64,000 nucleotides of DNA from Mycobacterium heidelbergense (GTDB lineage Bacteria > Actinomycetota > Actinomycetes > Mycobacteriales > Mycobacteriaceae), in assembly GCF_010730745.1 (NCBI RefSeq), contig NZ_AP022615.1, positions 3,286,001 to 3,350,000 of the forward strand, written 5' to 3'. The translations under genes were made by a program, and so were the position numbers. The notes under the pieces were generated by a model. The model searched no databases, was not told where the DNA came from, and saw only the letters and a program-made list of their open reading frames with translations. This document shows, piece by piece, positions 49,504 through 57,752 of this stretch (positions within the stretch are counted from its first letter, which is position 1; every line of letters begins with the position of its first letter).

Positions 49504-49578
49504 CGCGCGCCTGAGCGGTCGGCCCAACTTCTGGGGTCGATGTGGCGACCGTGACGCGGCACCGACGCCTGGCCCGGC

Positions 49579-49643
49579 GCGCCGAGATCTGCGTTGGCGT
49601 GGGAAAGTGCGAGTGGGCGCCGCGCTACCGTCGATCTCGGCGC
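49579..49643. repeat. 65-bp palindromic element (family 2-related)
   Basis: Perfect 11-bp arms GCGCCGAGATC / GATCTCGGCGC. The left half (CGCCGAG, CTGCG, GTTGGCGTG) resembles family 2. It lies between convergent genes. Confidence 0.65.
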
Positions 49644-49674
49644 AGGAAAGTAACTGCCTAAGGGGGCGGCCACC

Positions 49675-50283
49675 TCAGTGGTCAGCCCGCCGCCCGGGCG
49701 GGATCACGGTGTCGACGACGAGCGCCAGCTCCCGCCGGTTCGGCGGTTCCCCGGTGAGCAGGAAGTGCTGGTTGATCAACGCCGGTCCGATCCGCGCGGT
49801 GAGCGGCGTGATGGTGGCCGGGTCCAGGTCGCCGTCGTCGACGGCGGCCCGCAGGATCGATTCCAGGATCTTCAGGCGCGGGCCCACCACGGCGTCGGCG
49901 ACGATGGCACGCAACTCGGGCTCGTGGACGAGCTGCCCGATGATGTCCATGCCCGGGAACCCCGTCTTTCCGGCCAGGAGATCGCGGTGCGACGTGAGCA
50001 TGGTCAGCAGGTTCTCTCTGGCCGACCGGCCGGAGCGCAGCTCGGGCAGCGGCGGCAGCGCGTAAACCAGGGCGGCGTGCACCAGGTCGTGCTTGCTGCA
50101 CCAGCGCCGGTACAGCGCCGCCTTGCCGGTGTGGGCGCGCGCCGCGATTCCCTCCATCGTCAGCCCGCCGTATCCGACCTCGGTCAGCTCGGCCAAGGCC
50201 GCCTCGTAGAGCGCGCGTTCGAGCACCTCGCCTCGCCGGCGGCTCCGGCCGCTACTCCGATTCGCTTGGGTGAGCTGCGACAT
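49675..50283 (-). CDS. TetR-family regulator (Rv1167c-like)
   Basis: 202 residues from ATG 50283. Helix-turn-helix region TMEGIAARAHTGKAALYRRW, then a TetR C-terminal domain containing GFPGMDIIGQLVHEPELRA and LINQHFLLTGEPPNRRELA. Its position between the lpqW/PE block and mshB corresponds to Rv1167c. Divergent from mshB; target unknown. Confidence 0.9.
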   Translation of the reverse strand: MSQLTQANRSSGRSRRRGEVLERALYEAALAELTEVGYGGLTMEGIAARAHTGKAALYRRWCSKHDLVHAALVYALPPLPELRSGRSARENLLTMLTSHRDLLAGKTGFPGMDIIGQLVHEPELRAIVADAVVGPRLKILESILRAAVDDGDLDPATITPLTARIGPALINQHFLLTGEPPNRRELALVVDTVIPPGRRADH

Positions 50284-50367
50284 TTCTCGATAGTAGCCGT
50301 TGGCGTTCCTATTCGCTGCGACCACGCGAACCAACGTCCGGGCGGATCACACGGGTAGGGTGCCTCC

Positions 50368-51258
50368 ATGTCCGAGACCCCGCGGCTGCTGTTCGTCCAC
50401 GCCCATCCCGACGACGAGAGCCTCAGCAACGGCGCCACCATCGCGCACTACGCCGCCCGCGGGGCGCAGGTGCGCGTCGTCACCTGCACGCTCGGCGAGG
50501 AGGGCGAGGTCATCGGCGACCGCTGGGCCGAGCTCGCCGTCGATCGCGCGGATCAACTCGGCGGCTACCGCGTCGGCGAACTCACCGCCGCGCTGCGGGC
50601 GCTGGGCGCCGGAGCGCCCAGCTACCTCGGCGGCGCGGGCCGATGGCGCGACTCGGGCATGCCGGGCACCCCAAAGCGCCGCCGCCAGAGGTTCATCGAC
50701 GCCGACGAGCGCGAGGCCGTCGGCGCGCTGGTGGCGATCATCCGCGAGCAGCGCCCCCACGTCGTCGTGACCTACGACCCGGGTGGCGGCTACGGCCACC
50801 CCGACCACGTCCACGCCCATGCCGTCACGACGGCCGCGGTCGCCGCCGCCGGCACCGCCGACTACCCGGGCGAGCCGTGGACGGTCCCGAAGTTCTACTG
50901 GACGGTCGTGGCCGAAAGCGCGATCGAGACGGGCTGGCGGGCGCTGAATCCCGAAGACCTGCTTCCCGAGTGGAGGATTCCGCCGCACGAAGAGTTCGAC
51001 TTCGGGTTTGCGGACTCCGACGTCGACGCCGTCGTCGAGGCCGGCCCGGAGGCGCGCGCCGCCAAGGCGGCCGCACTCGCCGCGCACGCCACCCAGGTCG
51101 TCGTCGGCCCGACCGGCCGGGCCTGCGCCTTGTCGAACAACGTGGTGCTGCCGATCCTCGCCGAGGAGCACTACGTTCTGGCGGCCGGCTCCGCGGGGGA
51201 GCGCGACGAGCGCGGCTGGGAAACAGATCTTCTGGCGGGACTTGGTTTCACCGCGTAA
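50368..51258 (+). CDS. mshB: GlcNAc-Ins deacetylase MshB (mycothiol biosynthesis)
   Basis: 296 residues from ATG 50368. The LmbE-type zinc site is HAHPDDES near residue 11 and GHPDHVHAH near residue 145. It hydrolyses GlcNAc-inositol to GlcN-inositol for mycothiol. C-terminal LSNNVVLPILAEEHYVLAAG matches the family. Confidence 0.95.
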   Translation: MSETPRLLFVHAHPDDESLSNGATIAHYAARGAQVRVVTCTLGEEGEVIGDRWAELAVDRADQLGGYRVGELTAALRALGAGAPSYLGGAGRWRDSGMPGTPKRRRQRFIDADEREAVGALVAIIREQRPHVVVTYDPGGGYGHPDHVHAHAVTTAAVAAAGTADYPGEPWTVPKFYWTVVAESAIETGWRALNPEDLLPEWRIPPHEEFDFGFADSDVDAVVEAGPEARAAKAAALAAHATQVVVGPTGRACALSNNVVLPILAEEHYVLAAGSAGERDERGWETDLLAGLGFTA

Positions 51259-51298
51259 CGCGGTAAGCTGCGAACCACGCAGCAAGGAAGGAACGCGC

Positions 51299-51406
51299 AT
51301 GGACCCCGACATGGACCCCAACATGCAGCACTGGCAGGACCGGCTCGACAGCCTGCAGTGGGTTCTCGGCTCCATCCTCTCCAACATCGACAGCATCCCG
51401 ACCTGA
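51299..51406 (+). CDS. Small protein, 35 residues, coupled to the Rv1171-like gene
   Basis: ATG 51299 with AAGGAAGGAA six bases upstream. The peptide starts MDPDMDPNMQHWQDRLDSLQ and ends in LSNIDSIPT, acidic and probably helical. Its stop TGA overlaps the CTG that appears to start the next gene. The strong ribosome site makes it a likely true gene. Function unknown. Confidence 0.7.
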   Translation: MDPDMDPNMQHWQDRLDSLQWVLGSILSNIDSIPT

Positions 51407-51831
51407 CCGAAACCAAACCACGCACCGCGCCGGTTCACGACAGCGCCGCTACAGACCCGGCAATTCGGTTCGTTGTTTTGGCGCTGTTGGCTGTCGACGG
51501 GGTTCTCTCCGCACTGGCCGGCGCGCTGCTGCTGCCTTCCTATATCGGTTCCATTCCGTTTCCCATCAGTGCGTTGATCAGTGGACTGCTCAACGCGGCG
51601 CTGGTCTGGGCCGCCGCGCTGTGGACCAGATCCACGCGGGTGGCCGCGCTGCCGCTGTGGATGTGGCTGGTCACGGTGGCCGTGCTGAGCATGGGCGGCC
51701 CCGCCAACGACGTCATCCTGGGGGGCCGGGGACTGATGGCCTACGGAGCCGTGGTGCTGATCATCCTGGGCGGCGCGCCACCGGCCTGGGTGTTGTGGCG
51801 GCGCAGCCACCGCGGCCGCGGCACTCGTTAG
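51403..51831 (+). CDS. Four-TM membrane protein (Rv1171-like), probable CTG start
   Basis: 142 residues if translation starts at CTG 51403 (LTETKPRTAPVHDS). There is no ATG, GTG or TTG in frame between GTG 51358, inside the preceding small ORF, and a TTG inside the first membrane helix. Four hydrophobic segments: FVVLALLAVDGVLSALAGAL, ISALISGLLNAALVWAAALW, LPLWMWLVTVAVLSMG and LMAYGAVVLIILGGAPPAWVL. Location matches Rv1171. Convergent with the PE12-like gene, stops overlapping. Function unknown. Confidence 0.78.
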   Translation: MTETKPRTAPVHDSAATDPAIRFVVLALLAVDGVLSALAGALLLPSYIGSIPFPISALISGLLNAALVWAAALWTRSTRVAALPLWMWLVTVAVLSMGGPANDVILGGRGLMAYGAVVLIILGGAPPAWVLWRRSHRGRGTR

Positions 51832-52586
51832 CCCGCGTTCACGCCGATCGGCGGCAACGGCGGGAGGAAGCCGCGCACCCAATTGATCTCGGTGTTGATG
51901 AACTGGTTGATCGACGCCGTGGTGGCGGTCCAGAAGTTGCTCAGCCCCTGCGTGAAACTGACCGTCCCGTCGATGAAGTCGATCGTGTTGAACAGCGCGC
52001 TCTGCACGATGGGCTCGAAAAGGTAGTAGAAGAAGTTGATCTGGGGCGCGACAAAGCCGATCACGGGCAGGTAACCCGCCGCCCACGCGGCGAGGTTGAA
52101 GCCGTACTGCACCCACGGCTCGATCGTGAGGTAGGCGCCCTCGATCGCGTCGCCAAGCGACACCAACGCGTTGGCCGCGGGCAGCACGGCGGCGTTGGTC
52201 GCGGCGGCCGGCGCAAGCAGGGCGCCGGCGATCCCGCCTCCGAGCAGCGGCTGGCCCAGCAGGGTCGCGGCGGGCGCGCTCACCGCATTGACCAGGGTCT
52301 GCGCGGCGTTGGCCTCGGCCGCCGCATACGTGGACGCCCCCGCGCTCAGCGCCTGCACGAACTGCTCGTGAAACGCCGTCACCCGCGCGCTCAGCTGCTG
52401 ATAGCCCAGCCCATGCTCGGAAAACATCGCCGCGACCTGCGCCGACACCTCGTCGGCGGCGGCCGCCGCCACCCCGGTGATCGGGGCCGCGGCGGCCGCG
52501 TTGGCCGTGCCGAGCGTCGAACCGATGCCGGCCAACTCCGAAGCCGCGGTTACCAGCGCCTCCGGGGCCGCGAGCACGAACGACAT
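51828..52586 (-). CDS. PE-family protein (PE12/Rv1172c-like)
   Basis: 252 residues from ATG 52586. PE domain residues 1-95 (MSFVLAAPEALVTAASELAG; later YAAAEANAAQTLV). The C-terminal 150 residues are hydrophobic and aromatic (FNLAAWAAGYLPVIGF; INFFYYLFEPI) and end in LPPLPPIGVNAG, without PGRS. Position before fbiC matches Rv1172c. Confidence 0.88.
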   Translation of the reverse strand: MSFVLAAPEALVTAASELAGIGSTLGTANAAAAAPITGVAAAAADEVSAQVAAMFSEHGLGYQQLSARVTAFHEQFVQALSAGASTYAAAEANAAQTLVNAVSAPAATLLGQPLLGGGIAGALLAPAAATNAAVLPAANALVSLGDAIEGAYLTIEPWVQYGFNLAAWAAGYLPVIGFVAPQINFFYYLFEPIVQSALFNTIDFIDGTVSFTQGLSNFWTATTASINQFINTEINWVRGFLPPLPPIGVNAG

Positions 52587-52805
52587 TGGCGCCTCCCCTG
52601 GGTTACGACGGATGGTATCGCGATCACCGATCCACGGAGGCGAAGTCCGCCAAAGACGTGGCAGGGCGGGTGGCCGTGACCCCGGGGATGTCGACCGCGG
52701 GCCGGCGGTGGCCTGGCGCTACTGTTGCGCGTATGGCACCGTTGCCCAAAGTTTCGCAGGTTGGGACGTGCGGATGAAATTCGATCGCGGGGAAGTTACA
52801 CCAAC

Positions 52806-55379
52806 GTGCCGCTAACACCGGAGCCGCCGGCGCCCATCGTTCTGCCCGGACCCGTCGTTCCGCCGAAGGCCGACGCGTCGGCGCTGCGGCGGGTCCTGCG
52901 GCGGGCCCGCGACGGGGTCGCGCTGAACATCGACGAGGCGGCCGTCGCGATGAGCGCGCGCGGCGAACACCTCGCCAACCTGTGCGCGAGCGCCGCGCGG
53001 GTGCGCGACGCGGGCCTGGAGTCGGCCGGGCGGCGCGGGCCGGACGGCCGGCTGCCCATCACCTATTCGCGCAAGGTGTTCGTCCCGGTCACCCATCTGT
53101 GCCGCGACACCTGCCACTACTGCACGTTCGTCACGGTCCCGGGCAAGCTGCGCGCCGACGGGGCCGGCATGTATCTGGAGCCCGACGAGATCCTCGACCT
53201 GGCCCGCCGCGGGGCCGAACTCGGTTGCAAGGAAGCGCTATTCACCCTCGGCGACCGGCCCGAGGATCGCTGGCCCGAGGCGCGCCAGTGGCTCGGCGAG
53301 CGGGGCTACGACTCCACGCTGTCCTACGTGCGGGCGATGGCGATCCGGGTGCTCGAGGAGACCGGGCTGCTGCCGCACCTGAACCCCGGCGTGATGAGTT
53401 GGTCGGAGATGTCGCGGCTCAAGCCCGTCGCGCCGTCGATGGGGATGATGCTCGAGACGACGTCGCGGCGGCTGTTCGACACCAAAGGCCTTGCGCACTA
53501 CGGCAGCCCGGACAAGGATCCGGCCGTCCGGCTGCGCACCCTGACCGACGCGGGCCGCCTGTCCATCCCGTTCACCACCGGGCTGCTGGTCGGCATCGGC
53601 GAGACGCTGACCGAACGTGCCGACACCCTGCACGCGATCCGCAAGTCGCACAAGGAGTTCGGGCACGTCCAGGAAGTGATCGTGCAGAACTTCCGGGCCA
53701 AGGAACACACCGCGATGGCCGCCATGCCCGACGCCGGGATCGAGGACTACCTGGCGACGGTGGCGGTCGCGCGGCTGGTGCTGGGCCCGGGCATGCGCAT
53801 CCAGGCCCCGCCGAATCTGGTGTCGCGCGAGGAGTGCCTGGCGCTGATCGGCGCCGGGGTCGACGACTGGGGCGGCGTTTCGCCGCTGACGCCCGACCAC
53901 GTCAACCCCGAACGGCCCTGGCCCGCATTGGACGACCTGGCCGCCGTCACCGCCGAAGCCGGCTACGAGTTGGTGCAGCGGCTGACCGCGCAGCCCAAAT
54001 ACGTCCAGGCCGGCGCGGCGTGGATCGACCCTCGGGTGCGGGGACACGTTGTCGCGCTGGCCGATCCGGCGACCGGGCTGGCCCGCGACGTCAACCCGGT
54101 GGGCCTGCCCTGGCAGGAACCCGACGACGTGGGATCCTCGGGCCGGGTCGACCTCAACGCGGCCATCGACACCGAGGGCCGCAACACCGCGGCCCGCAGC
54201 GACCTCGACAGCGCCTTCGGTGATTGGGAATCGATCCGTGGCCACGTGCACGAGCTCGCCGCGCGCGCCCCCGAGCGCATCGACGTCGACGTCCTCGCCG
54301 CGCTGCGGTCGGCCGAACGCGATCCCGCCGGCTGCACCGACGACGAGTATCTGGCGCTGGCGACCGCCGACGGCCCCGCGCTGGAAGCGGTTGCCGCGCT
54401 GGCGGATTCGCTGCGTCGCGACGCGGTGGGCGACGACGTGACCTTCGTCGTCAACCGCAACATCAACTTCACCAACATCTGCTACACGGGGTGCCGGTTC
54501 TGCGCGTTCGCGCAGCGCAAGGGCGACGCCGACGCGTACTCGCTGTCCACCGACGAGGTGGCCGACCGCGCCTGGGAGGCGCACGTCGCCGGTGCCACCG
54601 AGGTCTGCATGCAGGGCGGGATCGACCCCGAGCTGCCGGTCACCGGGTACGCCGAGCTGGTGCGCGCCGTCAAGGCCCGGGTGCCGTCGATGCACGTGCA
54701 TGCGTTCTCCCCGATGGAGATCGCCAACGGGGTGACCAAGAGCGGCTTGAGCGTTCGCGAGTGGCTGACCGGCCTGCGCGAGGCCGGGCTCGACACCATC
54801 CCCGGCACCGCCGCCGAGATCCTCGACGACGAGGTGCGCTGGGTCCTCACCAAGGGCAAGCTGCCGACGTCGATGTGGATCGACATCGTGAGCACCGCGC
54901 ACGAGGTGGGCCTGCGGTCGTCGTCGACGATGATGTACGGCCACGTCGACAGCCCGCGGCACTGGGTCGGCCACCTCAACGTGCTGCGCGAAATCCAGGA
55001 CCGCACCGGCGGTTTCACCGAGTTCGTGCCGCTACCGTTCGTGCATCAGAATTCGCCGCTGTACCTGGCCGGCGCGGCCCGCCCCGGGCCCACCCATCGC
55101 GACAACCGGGCGGTGCACGCCCTGGCGCGAATCATGTTGCACGGCCGCATCTCCCACATCCAGACCAGCTGGGTGAAGCTCGGCGTCGAGCGCACGCAGG
55201 TGATGCTGCGCGGCGGAGCCAACGACCTGGGCGGCACGCTGATGGAGGAGACCATCTCGCGGATGGCCGGTTCGGAGTACGGATCGTCGAAGACCGCCGC
55301 GGAGCTGACCGCGATCGCCGAGGGCATCGGACGCCCCGCGCGCCAGCGCACCACCACCTACGCCCCGCTGGCGGCCTAA
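52806..55379 (+). CDS. fbiC: F0 synthase FbiC (7,8-didemethyl-8-hydroxy-5-deazariboflavin synthase)
   Basis: 857 residues from GTG 52806, chosen because it gives the M. tuberculosis length (856) and N-terminus. Two radical-SAM halves: CofG-like with CRDTCHYC (about residue 98) and CofH-like with CYTGCRFC (about residue 560). It joins tyrosine and 5-amino-6-ribitylaminouracil to form F0, the chromophore of F420. The window also holds an F420-type oxidoreductase. A family 1 repeat follows the stop. Confidence 0.96.
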   Translation: MPLTPEPPAPIVLPGPVVPPKADASALRRVLRRARDGVALNIDEAAVAMSARGEHLANLCASAARVRDAGLESAGRRGPDGRLPITYSRKVFVPVTHLCRDTCHYCTFVTVPGKLRADGAGMYLEPDEILDLARRGAELGCKEALFTLGDRPEDRWPEARQWLGERGYDSTLSYVRAMAIRVLEETGLLPHLNPGVMSWSEMSRLKPVAPSMGMMLETTSRRLFDTKGLAHYGSPDKDPAVRLRTLTDAGRLSIPFTTGLLVGIGETLTERADTLHAIRKSHKEFGHVQEVIVQNFRAKEHTAMAAMPDAGIEDYLATVAVARLVLGPGMRIQAPPNLVSREECLALIGAGVDDWGGVSPLTPDHVNPERPWPALDDLAAVTAEAGYELVQRLTAQPKYVQAGAAWIDPRVRGHVVALADPATGLARDVNPVGLPWQEPDDVGSSGRVDLNAAIDTEGRNTAARSDLDSAFGDWESIRGHVHELAARAPERIDVDVLAALRSAERDPAGCTDDEYLALATADGPALEAVAALADSLRRDAVGDDVTFVVNRNINFTNICYTGCRFCAFAQRKGDADAYSLSTDEVADRAWEAHVAGATEVCMQGGIDPELPVTGYAELVRAVKARVPSMHVHAFSPMEIANGVTKSGLSVREWLTGLREAGLDTIPGTAAEILDDEVRWVLTKGKLPTSMWIDIVSTAHEVGLRSSSTMMYGHVDSPRHWVGHLNVLREIQDRTGGFTEFVPLPFVHQNSPLYLAGAARPGPTHRDNRAVHALARIMLHGRISHIQTSWVKLGVERTQVMLRGGANDLGGTLMEETISRMAGSEYGSSKTAAELTAIAEGIGRPARQRTTTYAPLAA

Positions 55380-55392
55380 CCTATTGCCCCTC

Positions 55393-55452
55393 GCGAGCGT
55401 GCGTGTCTGTGCAGGGACACGCCGCGGCGGGTGGCATTTTGCGCACGCTCGC
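55393..55452. repeat. 60-bp palindromic repeat, family 1 copy D
   Basis: Begins GCGAGCGTGCGTGTCTGTGC and ends TTTTGCGCACGCTCGC, with GGACACGCCGCGG inside. Perfect 11-bp arms. It lies between convergent fbiC and the TB8.4-like gene. Confidence 0.85.
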
Positions 55453-55470
55453 CACCCGACCGCGCCCCGC

Positions 55471-55806
55471 TCAGTAGTTGTTGCAGCTCCCGGCCACCGA
55501 CAAGACGTCGTTGAAGTACGGCGCGGCCTGCGGCATGGCCTGGATCTGCTGCGCCATCTGCACGCGCTTCGGCGGCGGCGAGGCGAGGAACTGGCGCAGG
55601 TAGCTCTGCGCGATCGGCGACCCGTTCAATTGCGCGGCGGCTCCCGGGTCCGTCGCGTTGAGCGCGGCCATAACCTGCCCGTAGCTGCACGTCGTGTTGA
55701 TGACCGGATCCAGCGGATCTGCGGACGCGATCCCGGCGCCAGCCGTCAACGCGAACGCCACACCGCCAACGGCAGCAGCCAATTTGATCAACGACAGCCT
55801 CACCAT
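55471..55806 (-). CDS. Secreted low-molecular-weight antigen (TB8.4/Rv1174c-like)
   Basis: 111 residues from ATG 55806. Signal peptide: LIKLAAAVGGVAFALTAGAG, cleaved before ADPLDP. The mature chain has a Cys pair (TTCSYGQV near the start, AGSCNNY at the end), presumably a disulfide. Known in M. tuberculosis as a T-cell antigen of the haemophore-like family. The M. tuberculosis neighbours fadH and Rv1176c are missing here. Confidence 0.92.
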   Translation of the reverse strand: MVRLSLIKLAAAVGGVAFALTAGAGIASADPLDPVINTTCSYGQVMAALNATDPGAAAQLNGSPIAQSYLRQFLASPPPKRVQMAQQIQAMPQAAPYFNDVLSVAGSCNNY

Positions 55807-56195
55807 CTGTGGACACCTTCCCCAATAAATGCACCGTCGATAAACGGCGACGACATCTGCCCAACGGTTGCCGTCTGCGGTCGAGGCTACCAGGCCCCGC
55901 GAGCTTTCTTCCATCGCAACCGTTATCGCACACGAAGCCCGGATCGTAACTATCCGCAGGTCAGCGACGTGGCTAAAAGCCGTTCGCCGTGGGCGATCGG
56001 CGACCTCGCCGAGCCACTCGACGGCCCCGCCGTGGCGCGGGCCTTCCTATCCCGGCGGGCATGCCGAGTGGTTGACGTGTATGTGCAACGTCTAGTATCA
56101 GTAACCGAGAACTTTCTCCGGGCGGCCGAGCGGCCGCCGCGAGCCGAACACCAGCCCATCAGGCAGCACATGGAGGAGACCTTGAGGAGACGCCT
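55807..56195. other. 389-bp divergent intergenic region (TB8.4-like/fdxC)
   Basis: No gene recognised. A possible fdxC promoter is TTGACG (56072-56077) and TAGTAT (56093-56098), spacer 15 bp, with GACGT/ACGTC inverted arms inside. GAGGAGA before the fdxC GTG is the ribosome site. M. tuberculosis carries fadH and Rv1176c at this place. Confidence 0.55.
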
Positions 56196-56522
56196 GTGAC
56201 GTACACGATCGCCGAACCCTGCGTCGACATCAAGGACAAGGCATGCATCGAGGAATGCCCGGTCGACTGCATCTATGAGGGCGCTCGGATGCTGTACATC
56301 CACCCCGACGAATGCGTCGACTGTGGCGCCTGTGAACCGGTCTGCCCTGTCGAAGCGATCTACTACGAAGACGATGTGCCCGAACAATGGAGCCAGTACA
56401 CGCAGATCAACGCGGACTTCTTCGTTGAGCTGGGCTCGCCGGGCGGTGCGGCCAAGGTCGGCATGACCGAGAACGACCCGCAAGTGGTCAAGGACCTGCC
56501 GCCGCAGGGCGAAGGCGACTGA
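56196..56522 (+). CDS. fdxC: 7Fe ferredoxin FdxC
   Basis: 108 residues from GTG 56196. Cys9, Cys17, Cys21-Pro and Cys25 with the second group ECVDCGACEPVCP give one [3Fe-4S] and one [4Fe-4S] cluster. Low-potential electron carrier; a possible partner of P450s or of radical-SAM FbiC, which is inference. It is 8 nt before dapC, as in M. tuberculosis. Confidence 0.96.
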   Translation: MTYTIAEPCVDIKDKACIEECPVDCIYEGARMLYIHPDECVDCGACEPVCPVEAIYYEDDVPEQWSQYTQINADFFVELGSPGGAAKVGMTENDPQVVKDLPPQGEGD

Positions 56523-56530
56523 GCAAGCCG

Positions 56531-57649
56531 GTGCTCGATGAGCCCCGGGCGGGCCGGCGTCTCGTCTCGGCGTCCCTGCCGGAGTTCCCGTGGGACACCC
56601 TGGCCGACGCCAAAGCGCTGGCCGGGGCCCATCCCGACGGCATCGTCGACCTGTCCGTCGGCACCCCGGTCGATCCCGTCGCGCCGCAGATCCAGGAGGC
56701 GTTGGCGGCATCCGCTGCAGCGTCGGGATATCCCGCCACCGCCGGCACCGCGCGACTGCGCGCCTCGGCGGTGGCCGCGCTGGGCCGCCGTTTCGGGGTC
56801 ACCGGGCTGACCGAGGCGGCCGTGCTGCCGGTGATCGGCAGCAAGGAACTCATCGCCTGGCTGCCGACCCTGCTGGGCCTGGGCCCGGCCGATGTCGTGG
56901 TGGTGCCGGAGCTGGCCTATCCGACGTACGACGTCGGCGCCCGGCTGGCCGGAGCGCAGATCCTGCGCGCGGATTCGCTGACCCAGCTGGGCCCGCGGGC
57001 CCCGGCGTTGGTGTACCTGAACTCGCCGAGCAATCCGACCGGGCGCGTGCTGGGCGTCGACCACCTGCGCAAGGTGGTCCGATGGGCCCGCGACCGGGAC
57101 GTCATCGTGGCCTCCGACGAGTGCTACCTGGGGCTGGGCTGGGACGCCGAACCGTTATCGGTGCTGCACCCCTCGGTCTGCGACGAAGACCATACCGGGC
57201 TGCTCGCGATCCACTCGCTGTCGAAGAGCTCGTCGCTGGCCGGGTACCGGGCCGGCTTCGTCGCCGGGGATCCGGCCCTGGTCGCCGAGCTGTTGGCCGT
57301 GCGCAAGCACGCCGGGATGATGGTCCCGACGCCCGTGCAGGCCGCCATGGTGGCCGCCCTGGACGACGACGCCCACCAGCGGCTGCAGCGCGAACGGTAC
57401 GAACGGCGGCGGGCCGCCCTGTTGCCGGCGCTGCGCTCGGCCGGCTTCGCCGTCGACCATTCCGAGGCGGGCCTGTACCTGTGGGCCACCCGCGGCGAGC
57501 CGTGCCACGACAGCGTCAGCGCGTTGGCCGCCCTTGGCATCCTGGTGGCGCCGGGCGATTTCTACGGCCCGGGCGGCGCCCGGCACGTGCGAGTGGCGCT
57601 CACCGCCACCGACGAGCGCATCGCCGCCGCCGTGCGACGGCTGGCCTAG
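56531..57649 (+). CDS. dapC: N-succinyldiaminopimelate aminotransferase DapC
   Basis: 372 residues from GTG 56531. Fold-type I PLP aminotransferase; the Schiff-base Lys is in SLSKSSSLAGYRAGF, with YLNSPSNPTGRV and SDECYLGLGW upstream. LYLWATRGEPCHDS and GDFYGPGGARHVRVALTAT close the C-terminus. It converts N-succinyl-2-amino-6-ketopimelate in lysine/DAP synthesis. Rv1178-like. Confidence 0.94.
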   Translation: MLDEPRAGRRLVSASLPEFPWDTLADAKALAGAHPDGIVDLSVGTPVDPVAPQIQEALAASAAASGYPATAGTARLRASAVAALGRRFGVTGLTEAAVLPVIGSKELIAWLPTLLGLGPADVVVVPELAYPTYDVGARLAGAQILRADSLTQLGPRAPALVYLNSPSNPTGRVLGVDHLRKVVRWARDRDVIVASDECYLGLGWDAEPLSVLHPSVCDEDHTGLLAIHSLSKSSSLAGYRAGFVAGDPALVAELLAVRKHAGMMVPTPVQAAMVAALDDDAHQRLQRERYERRRAALLPALRSAGFAVDHSEAGLYLWATRGEPCHDSVSALAALGILVAPGDFYGPGGARHVRVALTATDERIAAAVRRLA

Positions 57650-57752
57650 CCCCCCGGCTGCCGCGCGCGCCGGGGGACGCGGACGGCAGAATGCATCGGG
57701 AGGAGTTACCCAGGCGCTTACCAACGGTCAACCCCGGACAAGGAATGTGGTT

